Below, piece by piece: positions 1-10,495 of a DNA stretch of 64,000 nucleotides. The position numbers were made by a program, and so were the translations under genes. The DNA is from Siphlonurus alternatus (taxonomy: Eukaryota > Arthropoda > Insecta > Ephemeroptera > Siphlonuridae). Location of the stretch: positions 27,227,192-27,291,191 of the forward strand of contig OX463781.1 in NCBI GenBank assembly GCA_949825025.1, written 5' to 3'. The number at the start of each line of letters is the position of its first letter. Position 1 is the stretch's first letter. The notes beneath the pieces are model-generated. The model was not told the origin of the DNA. It saw only the letters and a list, made by a program, of their open reading frames with translations, and ran no database searches.

Positions 1-55
1 AATTTTTGGCATATATATTAAATTATAAAAAATATGTTAAAGAATTAATTAAGTT

Positions 56-351
56 CACACTAAATTTTTAGATGCTGAATTGGTTTCAGTACTTTATGTC
101 AGTACAAAATTGCTCCAGTTTCGTCTTACATCCAGCACTTTTGACCTATAAAACACTTAATCCAAGTACAAATTTGGTACTGAAAAAAGAGAGTCAATTT
201 TTTGTACTTTTTTTTTACTCTTTTATATAGTATTTTATATGTCAAAAGTGCTGGATGTAAGACGAAACTGAAGAAATTTTGTACTGACTTGAGCAATTTT
301 GTACTGACATAAAGTACTGAAAACCAATTCAGCTTCTAAAAATTTAGTGTG
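56..351. mobile_element. Fold-back (palindromic) MITE-like element in mucin intron
   Basis: The left arm (about 56-152) and right arm (about 231-351) are reverse complements with only scattered differences. Both carry the words CAGTACTTTATGTCAGTACA and TTACATCCAGCACTTTTGAC on the appropriate strand. The right arm has a short extra duplication (TTTTGTACTGACTTGAG). The loop is an unrelated A/T-rich spacer. No coding capacity is seen. It sits about 35 bp past the donor of mucin exon 6. The fold-back structure is read directly; calling it a MITE is inference. Confidence 0.75.
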
Positions 352-386
352 TTGTTCCCTTAAACAATATACTGCAGTATACTTGC

Positions 387-533
387 CACTGGGTGTTGAG
401 TTTCCAGTGGCAGCTTGAGGTCCAGTACTAGTTTCGTTGGTCTTGGTTGAAATTTCAGTGGTAATATCATTCATTGGCGCAGATGCACTATTTGGTTGTT
501 CAGTTGTGTTTACAGACGCTAGTATCGACGTAT
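387..533 (-). CDS. Mucin-like gene exon 6 (Ser/Thr/Asn cassette, GC donor)
   Basis: The acceptor TGCTCCTACAG precedes a 147-nt phase-1 exon that ends AGTG before GCAAGT (386-381). It encodes DTSILASVNTTEQPNSASAP followed by more Thr, Ser and Asn, with several N-x-S/T sequons. The gene must continue to the left of the window because no stop is reached in frame. Confidence 0.55.
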
Positions 534-1537
534 CTGTAGGAGCAAAACAGGAATTTTAAAAAAAATCTATATAATTGTGCACTGATGGGTTATAATAATT
601 ATTAATTGTAGTAAGCTGAGCATTGTACGAACATAACTTCAAATTAGAGTTATAAGTTATAAATATAATTAATATAATTGTACAATGTTCAGTTTTATTC
701 TTCGTTCTGATCATTTTTTTGCAATGATTTGTTGTTAGTCTTTCAATCCCTTTCTTGCCAACATGCAGTTCCCACATATTCATGTATTTTTTACAACATG
801 AGAGAGATTCCAAACGAATTGGAAGGCATTGGCAAAAGTGGTCTTTAAACGGTGATAAAAGTGAAAAATCAAACTTATTTTCTTAATTAAATTTTTCCAC
901 CAAAAAAGTATATAACTAACATTAATAGCAATACTGATCGTCGACTTGCATCTGATTTGATTATATATGTTGATAATCAATCTTTTATCATTGAAATATT
1001 TAAAAACATTTAAAAACCTTGCACACTTGCCTGGCGAGGATGTAGGAGGTAAAGTAGGAAGTTGACTTGAAGTGTCCAAAGGAGGTGTGTTTGATGTTGT
1101 TGTATTTGATGTCGTAGGCACTGGAGTCGTCGTCATTTCTGAAAAATGAGAGAACGTTTTATTACGTTGTTGCTGGCCTTACAGCTCCGAACACGCTTGA
1201 GGCAAATTTACCCAGCTTTATTACAAAAATAAAATACTTAAGCAGGTTATGCTAGTACGATTATGTAAAAAAAAACTAGCCTAAATATGCTAATGAGAGT
1301 AATGAGTATTACCGTAAGAATCCGTAACATCAAAGGACGCAACGATTATAGCATTAACATTACAGTATAAATTTAATATACTAAAGTCTAGTACTCCGCC
1401 AACATTCATTCAAGCGAATCTAATTTTTCTCACAGCTCCCGCGTTTAGCGTGTCTTATTCTAGCTTCATGGCACCACAGACAATAAATTGTCTGTGATGG
1501 CACTATTTTTTGAAAGATTTATATGACAATACTGTAT

Positions 1538-1616
<79 letters not shown>

Positions 1617-4600
1617 TTTTTTCGCTCAATAAACATTTATTATTATTATATAAGGCTTTAAGGCTGAAGAAGGTCTTAACAGAGGAATTTCAAAGCCATT
1701 TAAATTCAATTGTTTCAAATTGTACAGATTGTAGGATATATCTTCAAATAATATAATTTAGCAATTTAAGTTATTAAGGATGAATCTCAGTAGGTAGGTT
1801 GATATCTCATAATCGTACCGCCTGAATGCAACAAGACTTGCAGGGGTCTTAGAACTCACCATCAATAGGTGGCATACCAATTTTGAAGCGAATCTGTCTA
1901 TCAGTTTTGTGAAAACTGAGGTAGAAGTTTAACATTGGCCTTATGGACGAAAACCGGAAATGGAGCTGTTGTAAGAAAACTGCAAGACTGAATTAGCTCA
2001 AACCATAAGCGATTAAGTTGTAGAACATTCTGGATTTTTTAAAATTTATTTCATTTGATTCGTTTGCAGGGAAATATTCTTTGACTCCGAAGTAACTGCA
2101 TGAGATTAATCGTTAATAACTTTTTGTAATAAAGAACGCCATGTTTTGTTTGCTGGGGCTGCATGATGCAGTTCTATATAATCTTCTAAATAATACAGAT
2201 ATATGTATAATTTCAATATTAGGAGTGCTAAGAAGAGCACTTAATTATATACTCGCTATCAATCCCTAGAAAAATTGAAGCTCGCCTCGTCCCCATAGCC
2301 TGCGTGATAACGCCTACAAACAGAGCAGGGGCAACGTTTGTAAAATCCCGAGGTGTACACGACATTGGCTGAACGCTTGCACATATTTCTATACACTGTA
2401 TAATATATACGCATATTACTTTAGTTCGTTTGAAAAAAAATGTTTATAATAAAGTAATTGTTTGTTAAAAAATGAAAAAAAAAAAATACACACTTATTTT
2501 AATTATTGTTTATGTAAGTTTTACATCAACTTTTTTTTTATGAATAAAAGAATTATAATAAAAAATTAAAAAAGCATATTAAACTATGATAAAATATTGG
2601 TACTTTCTATATGACAATGTCTGTTGAGTACCGAGAAATCATGACGTATTACTTGTCAGTATGGATTATTACGATTATACATGAAATAATGGCAATTAAA
2701 AAAATGTACGGCAACTAAACTGCATTTTTACTGCATTGCTGTCTTTACATGAACAGAGGCAAGGCATGTAAGAATTTTTTAATTTCTTTGTTTCAGATTT
2801 AATTATTGTTTTATTCGATTTTATATAATTTACCTTCTGTCGTACTATGTTGAGTTGTAGTATTTTCTGCAGAAGTGGTGCTGACTGTTGTATTTCTACT
2901 GTCTGATGGTATCACTGTAGAATGAGTGCTGCCTGTAAAATTACATGGTAAAATGGACAACTATATTGAAATTTTTTATTGCATATTTGGATACAGGACC
3001 TCGAGTCAATATTGTCCATATTTTTTAGATATTTTTTTTTTTTTTTTGAACCGTGTAACCCATAAAATATTTAACACACCTGCATAGGGACTATGTATGA
3101 TTATAACGTCACAGCGTTTTCCCCTTCGATATTGAGGGCGATAATTAGAGGGTTAAAAAAAATGAAAAAAATTGACAATCGAGGTTTTCTATCCAAATTT
3201 ACAGTAAAAAAATCATAACGGTTGTTCAATGAGGTATTTTTGATTGAATTATATTTTTGTAATTATTATTAGTTCCAACACAAATATGCTACCTTTATAT
3301 TAACAATATATAGTAAGAAAAAAACATAAGTTCAATATTTAATTGTTTAGAAAGGCGATTTAAAAAAATTTCAAGAGTTATCATTCGATCATAAACCTGA
3401 ATATATCATTAACCTTATCCACCACAAAATTACTAGTAGTAACAACTGACGTGTCCATGCATCTTGTGTGAATTTTGTAATTTTTCTTGCCATTGTTCAA
3501 TAAATTGCCCACTTGCCTGAAGTGTATGTAATAGATGCAGTAGGACTTTGATTGGAAGTGGGCCTGGGTGAAGTGTTCAGAGGGAGAGTTGTTTTTGATG
3601 TTGTGGGTACTGAAGTCGTCGATGAGTCTGAAAATTGAAAGGTATGTCTTAGCTCACGCGAAAACTCTATAAATTGGAGTCCAGGTGAATTGACAAAGTT
3701 GTCTCTTTTATATGCATCCTCAAAGTCCACAATAATAGGCAGTCATATAATAGACAGAGCGTTGTGAACTCTGTACATGTATCTTAATTTCTCTTAAATA
3801 TATATTGTATATATATAATTATATATTGATGTTAGGTTGTTTGTTAGGAAGATGTCCCTGTCTTTATGTCTACATCAGACTATATCTGTACACTCTCAAT
3901 GGACTCATATGATTTTAGTAATAGTAATAATAGTAATAATAATTATTCATTTTGTCTCAACACTGAAAAATATCTACTTATTCAAATTCAAATTTTTATT
4001 CAATCATTTTGGCTGTACAATATGACAAACTTGGATTACGTCAAGATAAAAGAACAAACAAAAAACAAAGACTGACACAAAAAATAACAACAAACAGCTA
4101 CAAAAAAAAAGAACAATCAGAACAATTACATTATACAGCCGAAAAATACTTTTAAATTAAAAAAACTTCACTGCATTTTCTAACTCTATGTGATATTAAG
4201 AAAAAAAAAATGGAAGAACAAAAATATTCAATACATAATGCAAATATAAATACAAACAAACTAACCAAACATGAATACTGCCTTATATCATTTAAATCCG
4301 TAAAAAAACCCCGACTACTCTCTATAATAGTGATATAAAATTATTTGTTGTAGCTGCAGTATTAAGTGTTCATGATTTCATTTTCAGGCAGTTTTGCACT
4401 AAAAAAGGCTTTAACAGAATAAAACTCCGTATATATATATATATATATTAAGTATAACTTACCACTTCTTCTTGGACAATTTCCTGGGACTGTAGCTGTA
4501 ATAACACAATTATTTAATTAATTACATTAGTTGCATACAAATATACAAATATCATATGCCCATATTAAACCCATATTATAATATATAGGGTTGATGTGCG

Positions 4601-5281
4601 ATGAATGTATAATAAGCTTTCTGATAATTTCTAAGATAAACTTTTCTATTTCTATCTTTAACTTTTTGATGCAATATTGTGGGGTAACATAAAAGATGCT
4701 AGCACACTATTCTCACTACAAAAATCAGCACTACAGTAAAAGTAATATACAATCTCAAAAAACCAAAGTCGTGTAAAAAAACTTTTACGCAACAAAAAAT
4801 CCTAACATTGCCTTGTTTGTATATACTAGAAATTAAGTGCAAAATTTGTAAAAAAATCAACCCAAACTTTTTGAAACTAACGTCACCCTTCATACTCATA
4901 ATAAAAGAATTAGAAATGATCCTCACCTGCCAAAAAAATTCAAATGTCTTTACTTTGACCTTATAACAATTTATAAACTGCTAAGGGCAATTAAAAATAT
5001 TGATTATACTTAATAAAAAATTTGCGAAGGATTTAAAAAATATTCTATTCGCGCACCAGCTTTATTCAGTAAAAGAATATATCAATCATAAGACAATAAC
5101 ATATTGGATTCATGCCACTATGATGTGTTATCATGGTTTATGTGTATAAATGTTTGTTTTAATTTTTATGAATAATTCTATGTTCATACAATATTAATAT
5201 TGTATCATGTTTAATTTTTAAGGCATTTATAAGTTCTTTGGTCTCTATTATATGTTGTATAATGTACTGCCACAAGAGAAA

Positions 5282-5368
<87 letters not shown>

Positions 5369-7112
5369 ATAGATAAATATAGTCTAGGCCCTAAACTTAT
5401 AGTGATATAGTGAACAACCTGCATGATTTTTTTTTAATTGTGATGCTCTATTTTTTCATATTTTTTTAGTTCTGGGATTATTTTTATATAATTTTATTAT
5501 TCAAAGATCTGTAAGTTATGTTGGCCCCCCTGGATCAATTTATAAAAAAGATAGGACCTAAACGCCTATGAGAGGGCTACACTTTAGAAAATATTTAAAA
5601 ATAGTTCCGGGACTCCAAAAAAACTGAAAAAAAAATTTGAGTAGTATAATTCGGTACCCTCTATCCTTTATTCATTTCTGTATTAAAATTTTCCATGCAG
5701 CTTATCCGCTCTAATGCTATCTCCTAGTATCTCCCCCAAAATTGAATGTTTGATACTCTGATTATAATATCCCCAAAATTGCAGAATCCATGCACATGCA
5801 GTTCTTAATTATGGGAGGCAAATTCCTAGCAATGGGGCGAGAGAAAAAAAAAAAAAAAAATGTAAAAAGTTTGCCGTTCACGGGTTTCGAACCTGGATCT
5901 TTTTGATCAGTAAATTAATAAATTTATTCATGTCTAATGCGTTTGTATTCTATATTAATACGATCCTTATAATTTATAAGTTCAGACTGAAATTTTTTTT
6001 TGTTGTAATACTAAAATTAGTGCTGTAAATTCAATTTAACATGATACATTGTAGGCGGGAACAATTCAAAAACTTTAAACTGTCAAACAGAGCGAACTTG
6101 AGTATGTCAAATCTCACATTTGTCAGTCTTGCTTAAAATTCGAATTGGCCGGTGAAGTATCCTTTTTATTACATAAAAACATTCCTTAGGAACCCTATAT
6201 CTAGTTACTAAGAAGGAGTTTTTGAGAACAACATGTCTGCTTCATTTTCAAGCAAAATACGATTTTGTGAAAAATGGTCTGATTTTGCACTTTTTTAACA
6301 TGCATCAGATGGGATTTTAAATTTGAATTATCTCGAAAGTTATCCCGGTGAGGTGGTGAAAAAAAAATTGTATGATATAGAGCGAGGTCTCAAAAAACGT
6401 TTTTCAATGTAAAAAGTTCAACATGTCGGCACACTCGAAAACGATCACTCTACTTTAAGAATTTCCGTTAAGTTACGCAAGAAATTAACATGTATTTCCT
6501 ATGCTTTAAGTCTTACGTAACTTTACGCAAATGTTAATTGGCGGTATTTGAACACCCCTCTGTACTGCAGGAGCTTTAGCAAATCAGACAGCGGGAAATT
6601 TTGTGATGCCTATATGTTTTTTAATATGTGTAAACAGATAGGTATGTGAAAACAGAAAATGCAAAATAAATTATAAAAGAGTAATGTTTTACTCTTTTGT
6701 TATACACATACATGTGCAAAGTTGTCAATTAACGATTAGCAGTTTGTACGAACAAACTTGTGCGGGTATATCACAAATTGATAACAGATAGCGAACAAAA
6801 TTAACGAAACAAAATTTTCTTAATTATCTAAATGTCAAGATTATAATGATGATTTTATTTTGTGTTATTTTCATGTTTATACTTACAGCCTCTGTTTTGT
6901 CTGCAGCAGAAAAGGCCTGTTGATGATTTGGTCAAATTTGTACCTTGGGCGCACTGCGGTGACTGCATTGTGAGATTGAATATGGCTCTTATTATACGTG
7001 ACTTGTTCTGCGCCATCTTACTCATCTGAAGCTCAGAATCAGCAAAAATAAGGGACGCTGTGAACGCCAAAGTTAACATCACACACAATTGCAATAAGAC
7101 TCGATTCAACAT
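387..7112 (-). CDS. Secreted Ser/Thr-rich mucin-like protein, 5' part of gene (open at left edge)
   Basis: This is a multi-exon model built from splice signals. Exons on the minus strand are 7112-6887, 4495-4463, 3627-3517, 2932-2834, 1138-1031 and 533-387, giving 724 nt or 241 codons plus one base. Every junction is phase 1, so the frame stays open throughout. Residues 1-24 form a signal peptide (hydrophobic core LLQLCVMLTLAF, likely cleaved after SLIFA). A short N-terminal region has Cys in the order C, CC, C and ends near VPGNCPRRS. The remainder is repeats rich in Thr, Ser, Pro and Asn with many N-x-S/T sites, as expected of an O-glycosylated secreted or surface mucin. No catalytic domain is seen. 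The ATG at 7112 is preferred over an in-frame ATG at 7181 because only the former places the hydrophobic segment at the N-terminus. The gene continues beyond base 1. Family name is unknown; lubricating, cuticular or gut-lining roles are possible but not shown. Confidence 0.65.
1031..1138 (-). CDS. Mucin-like gene exon 5 (Ser/Thr/Pro cassette, GC donor)
   Basis: The acceptor TTTTTCAG precedes a 108-nt phase-1 exon that ends in CCAG followed by GCAAGT. It encodes EMTTTPVPTTSNTTTSNTPP, a DTSS segment and a Pro/Thr-rich end. It is closely similar to exon 3, including the donor hexamer. Confidence 0.6.
1190..1450. other. Mucin intron with short repeat similarity
   Basis: AT-rich intronic DNA. The words TATGCTAATGAGAGTAATGAG (near 1286) resemble a stretch at about 30862-30885 in the TTAA-flanked element, so a degraded relative may lie here. 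Nothing else is recognised. Confidence 0.25.
1535..1619. repeat. (TTTA)n microsatellite
   Basis: About 21 uninterrupted TTTA units, followed by a T run and CTCAATAAACATTTATTATT. On the minus strand this reads as an A-rich tail, so it may be the expanded 3' tail of a retroposon. Confidence 0.9.
2270..2385 (+). repeat. Dispersed repeat fragment (second copy near 35.35 kb)
   Basis: The stretch TAGCCTGCGTGATAACGCC, then ACAGAGCAGGGGCAA, then CCCGAGGTGTACA aligns with 35350-35405 in the same order and spacing. The element type is not known. Confidence 0.5.
2834..2932 (-). CDS. Mucin-like gene exon 4 (Thr-rich cassette)
   Basis: The acceptor is TTTTACAG and the donor is GTAAAT. The 99-nt exon is phase 1 at both ends. 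It encodes GSTHSTVIPSDSRNTTVSTT and then more Thr, Asn and Ser. Unlike exons 3, 5 and 6 it uses an ordinary GT donor. Confidence 0.6.
3517..3627 (-). CDS. Mucin-like gene exon 3 (Ser/Thr/Pro cassette, GC donor)
   Basis: The acceptor is TTTTCAG and the donor is GCAAGT (3516-3511), not GT. The 111-nt exon is phase 1 at both ends. It encodes a Ser/Thr/Pro-rich cassette starting SSTTSVPTTSKTTLPLNTS. It resembles exon 5 (T-T-x-V-P-T-T-S-x-T), suggesting exon duplication. Confidence 0.6.
3940..4022 (-). mobile_element. Retroposon (LINE-like) 3' end remnant
   Basis: On the minus strand it reads TTGTACAGCC, then a TGATTGAATAAAAATTTGAA tail with GAATTT-type repeats. The same order is seen on the plus strand at 24269-24313. 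An AATAAA signal directly followed by short A/T-rich tandem units is the usual non-LTR 3' end. No reverse transcriptase remains here. Confidence 0.5.
4463..4495 (-). CDS. Mucin-like gene exon 2 (33-nt microexon)
   Basis: The acceptor TTATTACAG and the donor GTAAGT enclose 33 nt, phase 1 at both ends. It encodes STVPGNCPRRS when joined to the flanking exons. Its single Cys extends the Cys motif of exon 1. It is too short to stand alone, and support comes from two strong splice sites and kept phase. Confidence 0.6.
5195..5370 (+). mobile_element. Retroposon 3' end with (AAAT)n tail
   Basis: The sequence AAGTTCTTTGGTCTCTATTA, TGTTGTATAATGTACTGCCA and CAAGAGAAATAAATAAAT is followed by about 23 AAAT units. 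The 60 bp before the repeat match the bases before the AAAT array at 21.69 kb. Two loci sharing this flank mark the arrays as tails of one retroposon family. The 5' part is missing or unrecognisable. Confidence 0.65.
5411..5705. mobile_element. Palindromic MITE, family A, degenerate copy
   Basis: The right arm contains TTTAAAAATAGTTCCGGGAC, a TGAAAAAAAAATTTGAGTAG word, GGTACCCTCTATCC and ATTCATTTCTGTATTAAAA. It is the same arm as in the elements at 17.3 and 53.1 kb. The left arm is more decayed. The loop AAAAAAGATAGGACCTAAACGCC is shared with the other copies. Confidence 0.6.
6887..7112 (-). CDS. Mucin-like gene exon 1 (signal peptide, Cys motif)
   Basis: The exon opens with ATG at 7112 and ends at a consensus donor GTAAGT (6886-6881) after 75 codons plus one base. 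It encodes the signal peptide, a basic or amphipathic stretch (MSKMAQNKSRIIRAIFNLT) and a Cys-containing segment ending FCCRQNRG. Read-through past the donor meets a stop near 6855, which supports the splice site. Confidence 0.7.
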
Positions 7113-7140
7113 CGTGTTTTCACATCGAAATATCCGTAAT

Positions 7141-7316
7141 TCACAAGCTTCTGACCGTGGCACCGTACGCGTTGCTAGCAAAAGCTTGCATCTGATTGTG
7201 AAAGGTGAAAGCTTGCACCTGACGTCTGAATACTGTGGAGAGTGGAGAGGTCACTGGAAAGCGTCCAGTTGACTTCATGGACCAGAGATGGCGTCAGAGA
7301 TCTGTATATAATATAG
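7141..7316 (-). promoter_or_regulatory. Candidate core promoter and leader of mucin-like gene
   Basis: On the minus strand TATATTATATACAG (7316-7302) lies about 190 bp upstream of the ATG at 7112. It would place transcription start near 7275. The leader would hold a 45-codon upstream ORF (ATG at 7278, stop at 7141). This is inference from position and a TATA-like word only. Confidence 0.35.
7172..7228. repeat. Two-copy 27-bp tandem repeat in mucin upstream region
   Basis: AAAGCTTGCATCTGATTGTG is followed 27 bp later by AAAGCTTGCACCTGACGTCTG. It lies between the TATA-like motif and the first ATG, so it would be in the 5' untranslated leader. Confidence 0.5.
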
Positions 7317-7319
7317 TAT

Positions 7320-8995
7320 AGTACCTTTTGCCAGAGCAGCATGCAGAAGCTCCCCGCTTACTACACGGAAAAGTAAGCAAAGAGAAAAGTGAACACAAAA
7401 ATTGGAAAGTGCACTCTGCTGCAGTTCTATTAATTTTGAACAGTGCATATTTATTTAGGGTTTTGTCGGAATTGCTCGGGAGTATATCGGCTCGTGTCGG
7501 CCAGTGATGTCCTCGATCGTTGCAAACACGCGGCTACAAATGACTAAGGAGGGCGTTACAAACATAAATTAAACCATAAATTAAATGTGACGCCTGTGAC
7601 ATTGAGATTAAAATAAGGAAAACCGTATCTCTAAAATAAAAAAAATATACATTCATTTTGTTTCAACTATTAATTAATCTTGTGTATTGCAAGTATTTTA
7701 TACATGCACCTTTCATAAACTTCATGTATAATAAAACGGAAATGGTGTGCAATATATAAAATATATATTATAAAAATCACAATGTATCAAATTGCAAGGC
7801 CTGTAATATTTAAAAAAAATATTATTAAAAAAAGTGATGTTTTAGTGCTATATATTATACTTGATTTTTAAAATGATCAACCATTTAACAAGAAATAAAA
7901 TATAAAATTCACCAGCCAGGAAATATAATATGCGATATTGAAGTTTAAAAACCAACTATTTGTTTATATTTTAAAGTAAAGTGCGCACTCTAAACACAGC
8001 ATATGATATTTATTCGTAAATTCTGTTAGTGTTGGTTTTCTGGGTAATTGTACACTCCTCGCCACTGAAATTTTCCTTTATTAAAGTTTAATTGCCAATG
8101 TACAAACCACATGGAGAATATACGGATATTAACAAGGCTGCAAACGGAACTTTTCAGAGTCAACGACTCTACATATTAATTGTTATAAATTGTGTTAAAT
8201 TGATTAATGTATCGCTGTTTTATATAATAATAATAATATGTATCTGTAATATGTATAAAGTATTTTTTTTTTCTTATTTTTTGTTAAATATATCTTCCTA
8301 GCTTTCATATAAGCGTTTAAAATCCTTTTCAAGGTTTCTCTCAATATTGTTTTTAGAATAATTGTTTTTAGAATAATTATTTTTCTAAATATTTAACATA
8401 TTATATAATAATGTATTCCATTATTTAGAAGTTGTTATATTATATGCAGATCAGGTGTTATATAGTACGTATCATTAGCTTTAGGAATTTATCGTTGTAT
8501 TAATCTAATGAAAGCTAGCGTGCTTCCTAGCTGATTTATTATAAAAGTCTTATTGGCTGGTACGTATTTTGTTCTGAATAATGAAAATTAAAAAATATTC
8601 AATTTAAAAAAAGTTTAATGATATTTGTTAAATTATTATAATATATATACACATTATCCATGAACCTGCACTACAAACTACGATTAATTAGGCAAGTGCA
8701 TGCATATCACATAAAATATGGAAATATATAATGTATTTATCTCAGTATGTGCATATTCTAATTAATTAATGTGTAATGGTTCCTTGCAAATTGCAGAGAG
8801 TGCTATATTGTATTAATTTCCAGGGTTCCTGTTTCAATACTGTATTTTAGTATAGTATTAAAATATTTATTGTCTTAAAAATTCCCAGCATAATGGTTCT
8901 ATTTAGTGTTTACTTTTAAAAAAAAGTACAGTGACTTAAATTAATTTTAATTTAATTGTTAATGGTTTTTTAATTGAATTAATTTTGCTGCCATC
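7320..8995. other. AT-rich intergenic stretch, no gene seen
   Basis: No ORF with coding character and no clear mobile-element ends are seen. The part at 7440-7560 is somewhat richer in G+C but unrecognised. Confidence 0.5.
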
Positions 8996-8999
8996 TATT

Positions 9000-9930
9000 G
9001 ACAAAGTTAGAACTTATAATTGGTGCAATATTGGGCCAATATTTAGCCAATCACAATCTAAATATTTTGAACATCGCACTTCAATGCCCACCCAACGTTG
9101 CATTGACATTGGGAAACTTACATACAATGAATATTCGGCAAAGTATATTGGAGCAACGTAATGAAATTAAATATTGTGCTGGAAACTTTAATCCAACATT
9201 GCATGAATATAGAGCACAAATATTGAGCAATATTCACATATCACAATATTCCTATGATACATTGACTGTCAATCCGTAGCCAACATTCAATCAATGTTTA
9301 ATGTTGACACTGCAGCAATATCAGAAAGCCATTATTGTACCGACATAAATATTTCAAGTATTGAACTTCAATGCCCAGCCAACGTTGCATTGACATTGGG
9401 AAACTACATACAATGAATATACGGCAAAGTATCTTGGACCGACGTAATGAAATTAAATATTGTGCTATATAGTAACTTTAATCCAACATTGCATGAATAT
9501 CGAGCACCAATATTGAGCAATATTCACATATCAATATATTGTTTGAATATTTGTTACAAATTCCTATGATACATTGACTTTTAATCCTTAGCCAACATTC
9601 AACCAATGTTTAATTTTGACACCGCAGCAATATCAGAAAGCTATTATTGCACCGACATAAACATTTCAAGCATCGAATTTCAGTGCCCAGTCAACGTTGT
9701 ATTGACATTGGGACAACCACATTTAATGAATATACGGCTACGTATATTGGACCGAGGTAGTGAAATTAAATATTGCGCTACCAACTTTTAGCCAACATTG
9801 TATGAATATTAAATGCCAAAATTGGGCAATGTCGGCATATCAATTTTGTAAGAACATTGGCTATATATTGGTGATTTCGTAGATTTTAAGCCAATATTCC
9901 CAATATCTGACCAATATTTAGCCGATGAAG
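9000..9930. repeat. Three diverged ~290-310 bp tandem units built of CCAATATT/CAACATTG words
   Basis: The phrase CAATGCCCA-CCAACGTTG-CATTGACATTGGGA recurs at about 9082, 9369 and 9681 (spacings near 287 and 312). Each occurrence is followed by ATGAATATWCGGC, then GAAATTAAATATTG, then GCAACATTGCATGAATAT-like text. Short inverted words (GGCCAATATT, CCAATATTGG, CCAACATTG) are dense throughout and at both ends (9031-9045 and 9891-9925). This resembles a repetitive transposable or satellite-like element. Short ORFs here follow the repeat and do not look like protein genes. Confidence 0.7.
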
Positions 9931-10056
9931 TGTGCTACATGGGAGGTACCGAGTAGAGGAGGGGGGAATTCTGTAAGGTGAACTAAAGATCGTTGCATTA
10001 TTATAATATGCAGCTGCCCCCAGCAGGTGACGGGAGAGAGGGGAGGTTTTACTCAC

Positions 10057-10104
10057 CCCTTCATTGTCTAGGAACTGTATGGTCGCATGCTGGCTGTTCT
10101 TGCC
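10057..10104 (-). CDS. Candidate 48-nt coding microexon
   Basis: A pyrimidine-rich tract ending TATGTTTCAG precedes 48 nt encoding GKNSQHATIQFLDNEG, followed by the consensus donor GTGAGT. Length divisible by 3 and strong splice sites on both sides support it. The G+C content is above the surroundings. I do not recognise the protein, and no partner exon on this strand is certain. A weaker plus-strand reading exists (TGTCTAG acceptor, 54 nt, GTTATA donor). Confidence 0.4.
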
Positions 10105-10217
10105 CTGAAACATACAAGCAACAAGGTTATACAAAAAGAAAGGAATACACAGATTGATGAAATCTTAATATCATATTTTGATGGTTCTCCAATTATTTAT
10201 TTTTCACGATTCGCTAG

Positions 10218-10322
10218 CCTGTCCTTCATGGATCTATCAAGCAACCCCGCATCAGCCTAGGCCCGCCGTCGCCGCCATCAAGTCGACCGCAGTCCGGCAA
10301 GCAACAGCATCACGTTGCCAAG
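10218..10322 (+). CDS. Candidate 105-nt coding exon, Pro/Ser/His-rich
   Basis: An acceptor TTCGCTAG is followed by a frame reading PVLHGSIKQPRISLGPPSPP, then SSRPQSGKQQHHVAK, ending AAG before GTAACG. The exon is 35 codons, phase 0 at both ends. The frame stays open to a stop at 10422 if the donor is skipped. Codon choice and G+C content are far above the local background. The family is not recognised. The opposite strand of the same GC-rich patch could instead be a promoter or leader. Confidence 0.35.
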
Positions 10323-10495
10323 GTAACGCCGCCGCCGTCGTCGATCGTGACGCTAGAGAGAGAGACTTGCGAGCGAGCGAACTGCTATACCACGGGTATT
10401 CCCATACACAAGCCGTCAAACTGATCGTCACTTAATGGTGCTCATATTCCATAACTGTTCCGAGTATTCATGTGAGACAACCGTACTAGAGTATG

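Noticed and set aside
5868..5905. tRNA-like T-arm text (GGGTTTCGAACCTGG)
   Set aside because: No D-arm, anticodon arm or acceptor stem can be fitted on either strand; perhaps a SINE scrap.
6855..7181. 108-codon ORF start at 7181 and its end at 6855
   Set aside because: The upstream ATG buries the signal peptide, and the last residues are read past a consensus donor into the intron.
8998..9791. Two similar ORFs (93 and 61 codons) that share the phrase EIKYCA
   Set aside because: Their similarity reflects the DNA tandem repeat; the middle unit is broken by stops and shifts, with no splice sites or codon bias.
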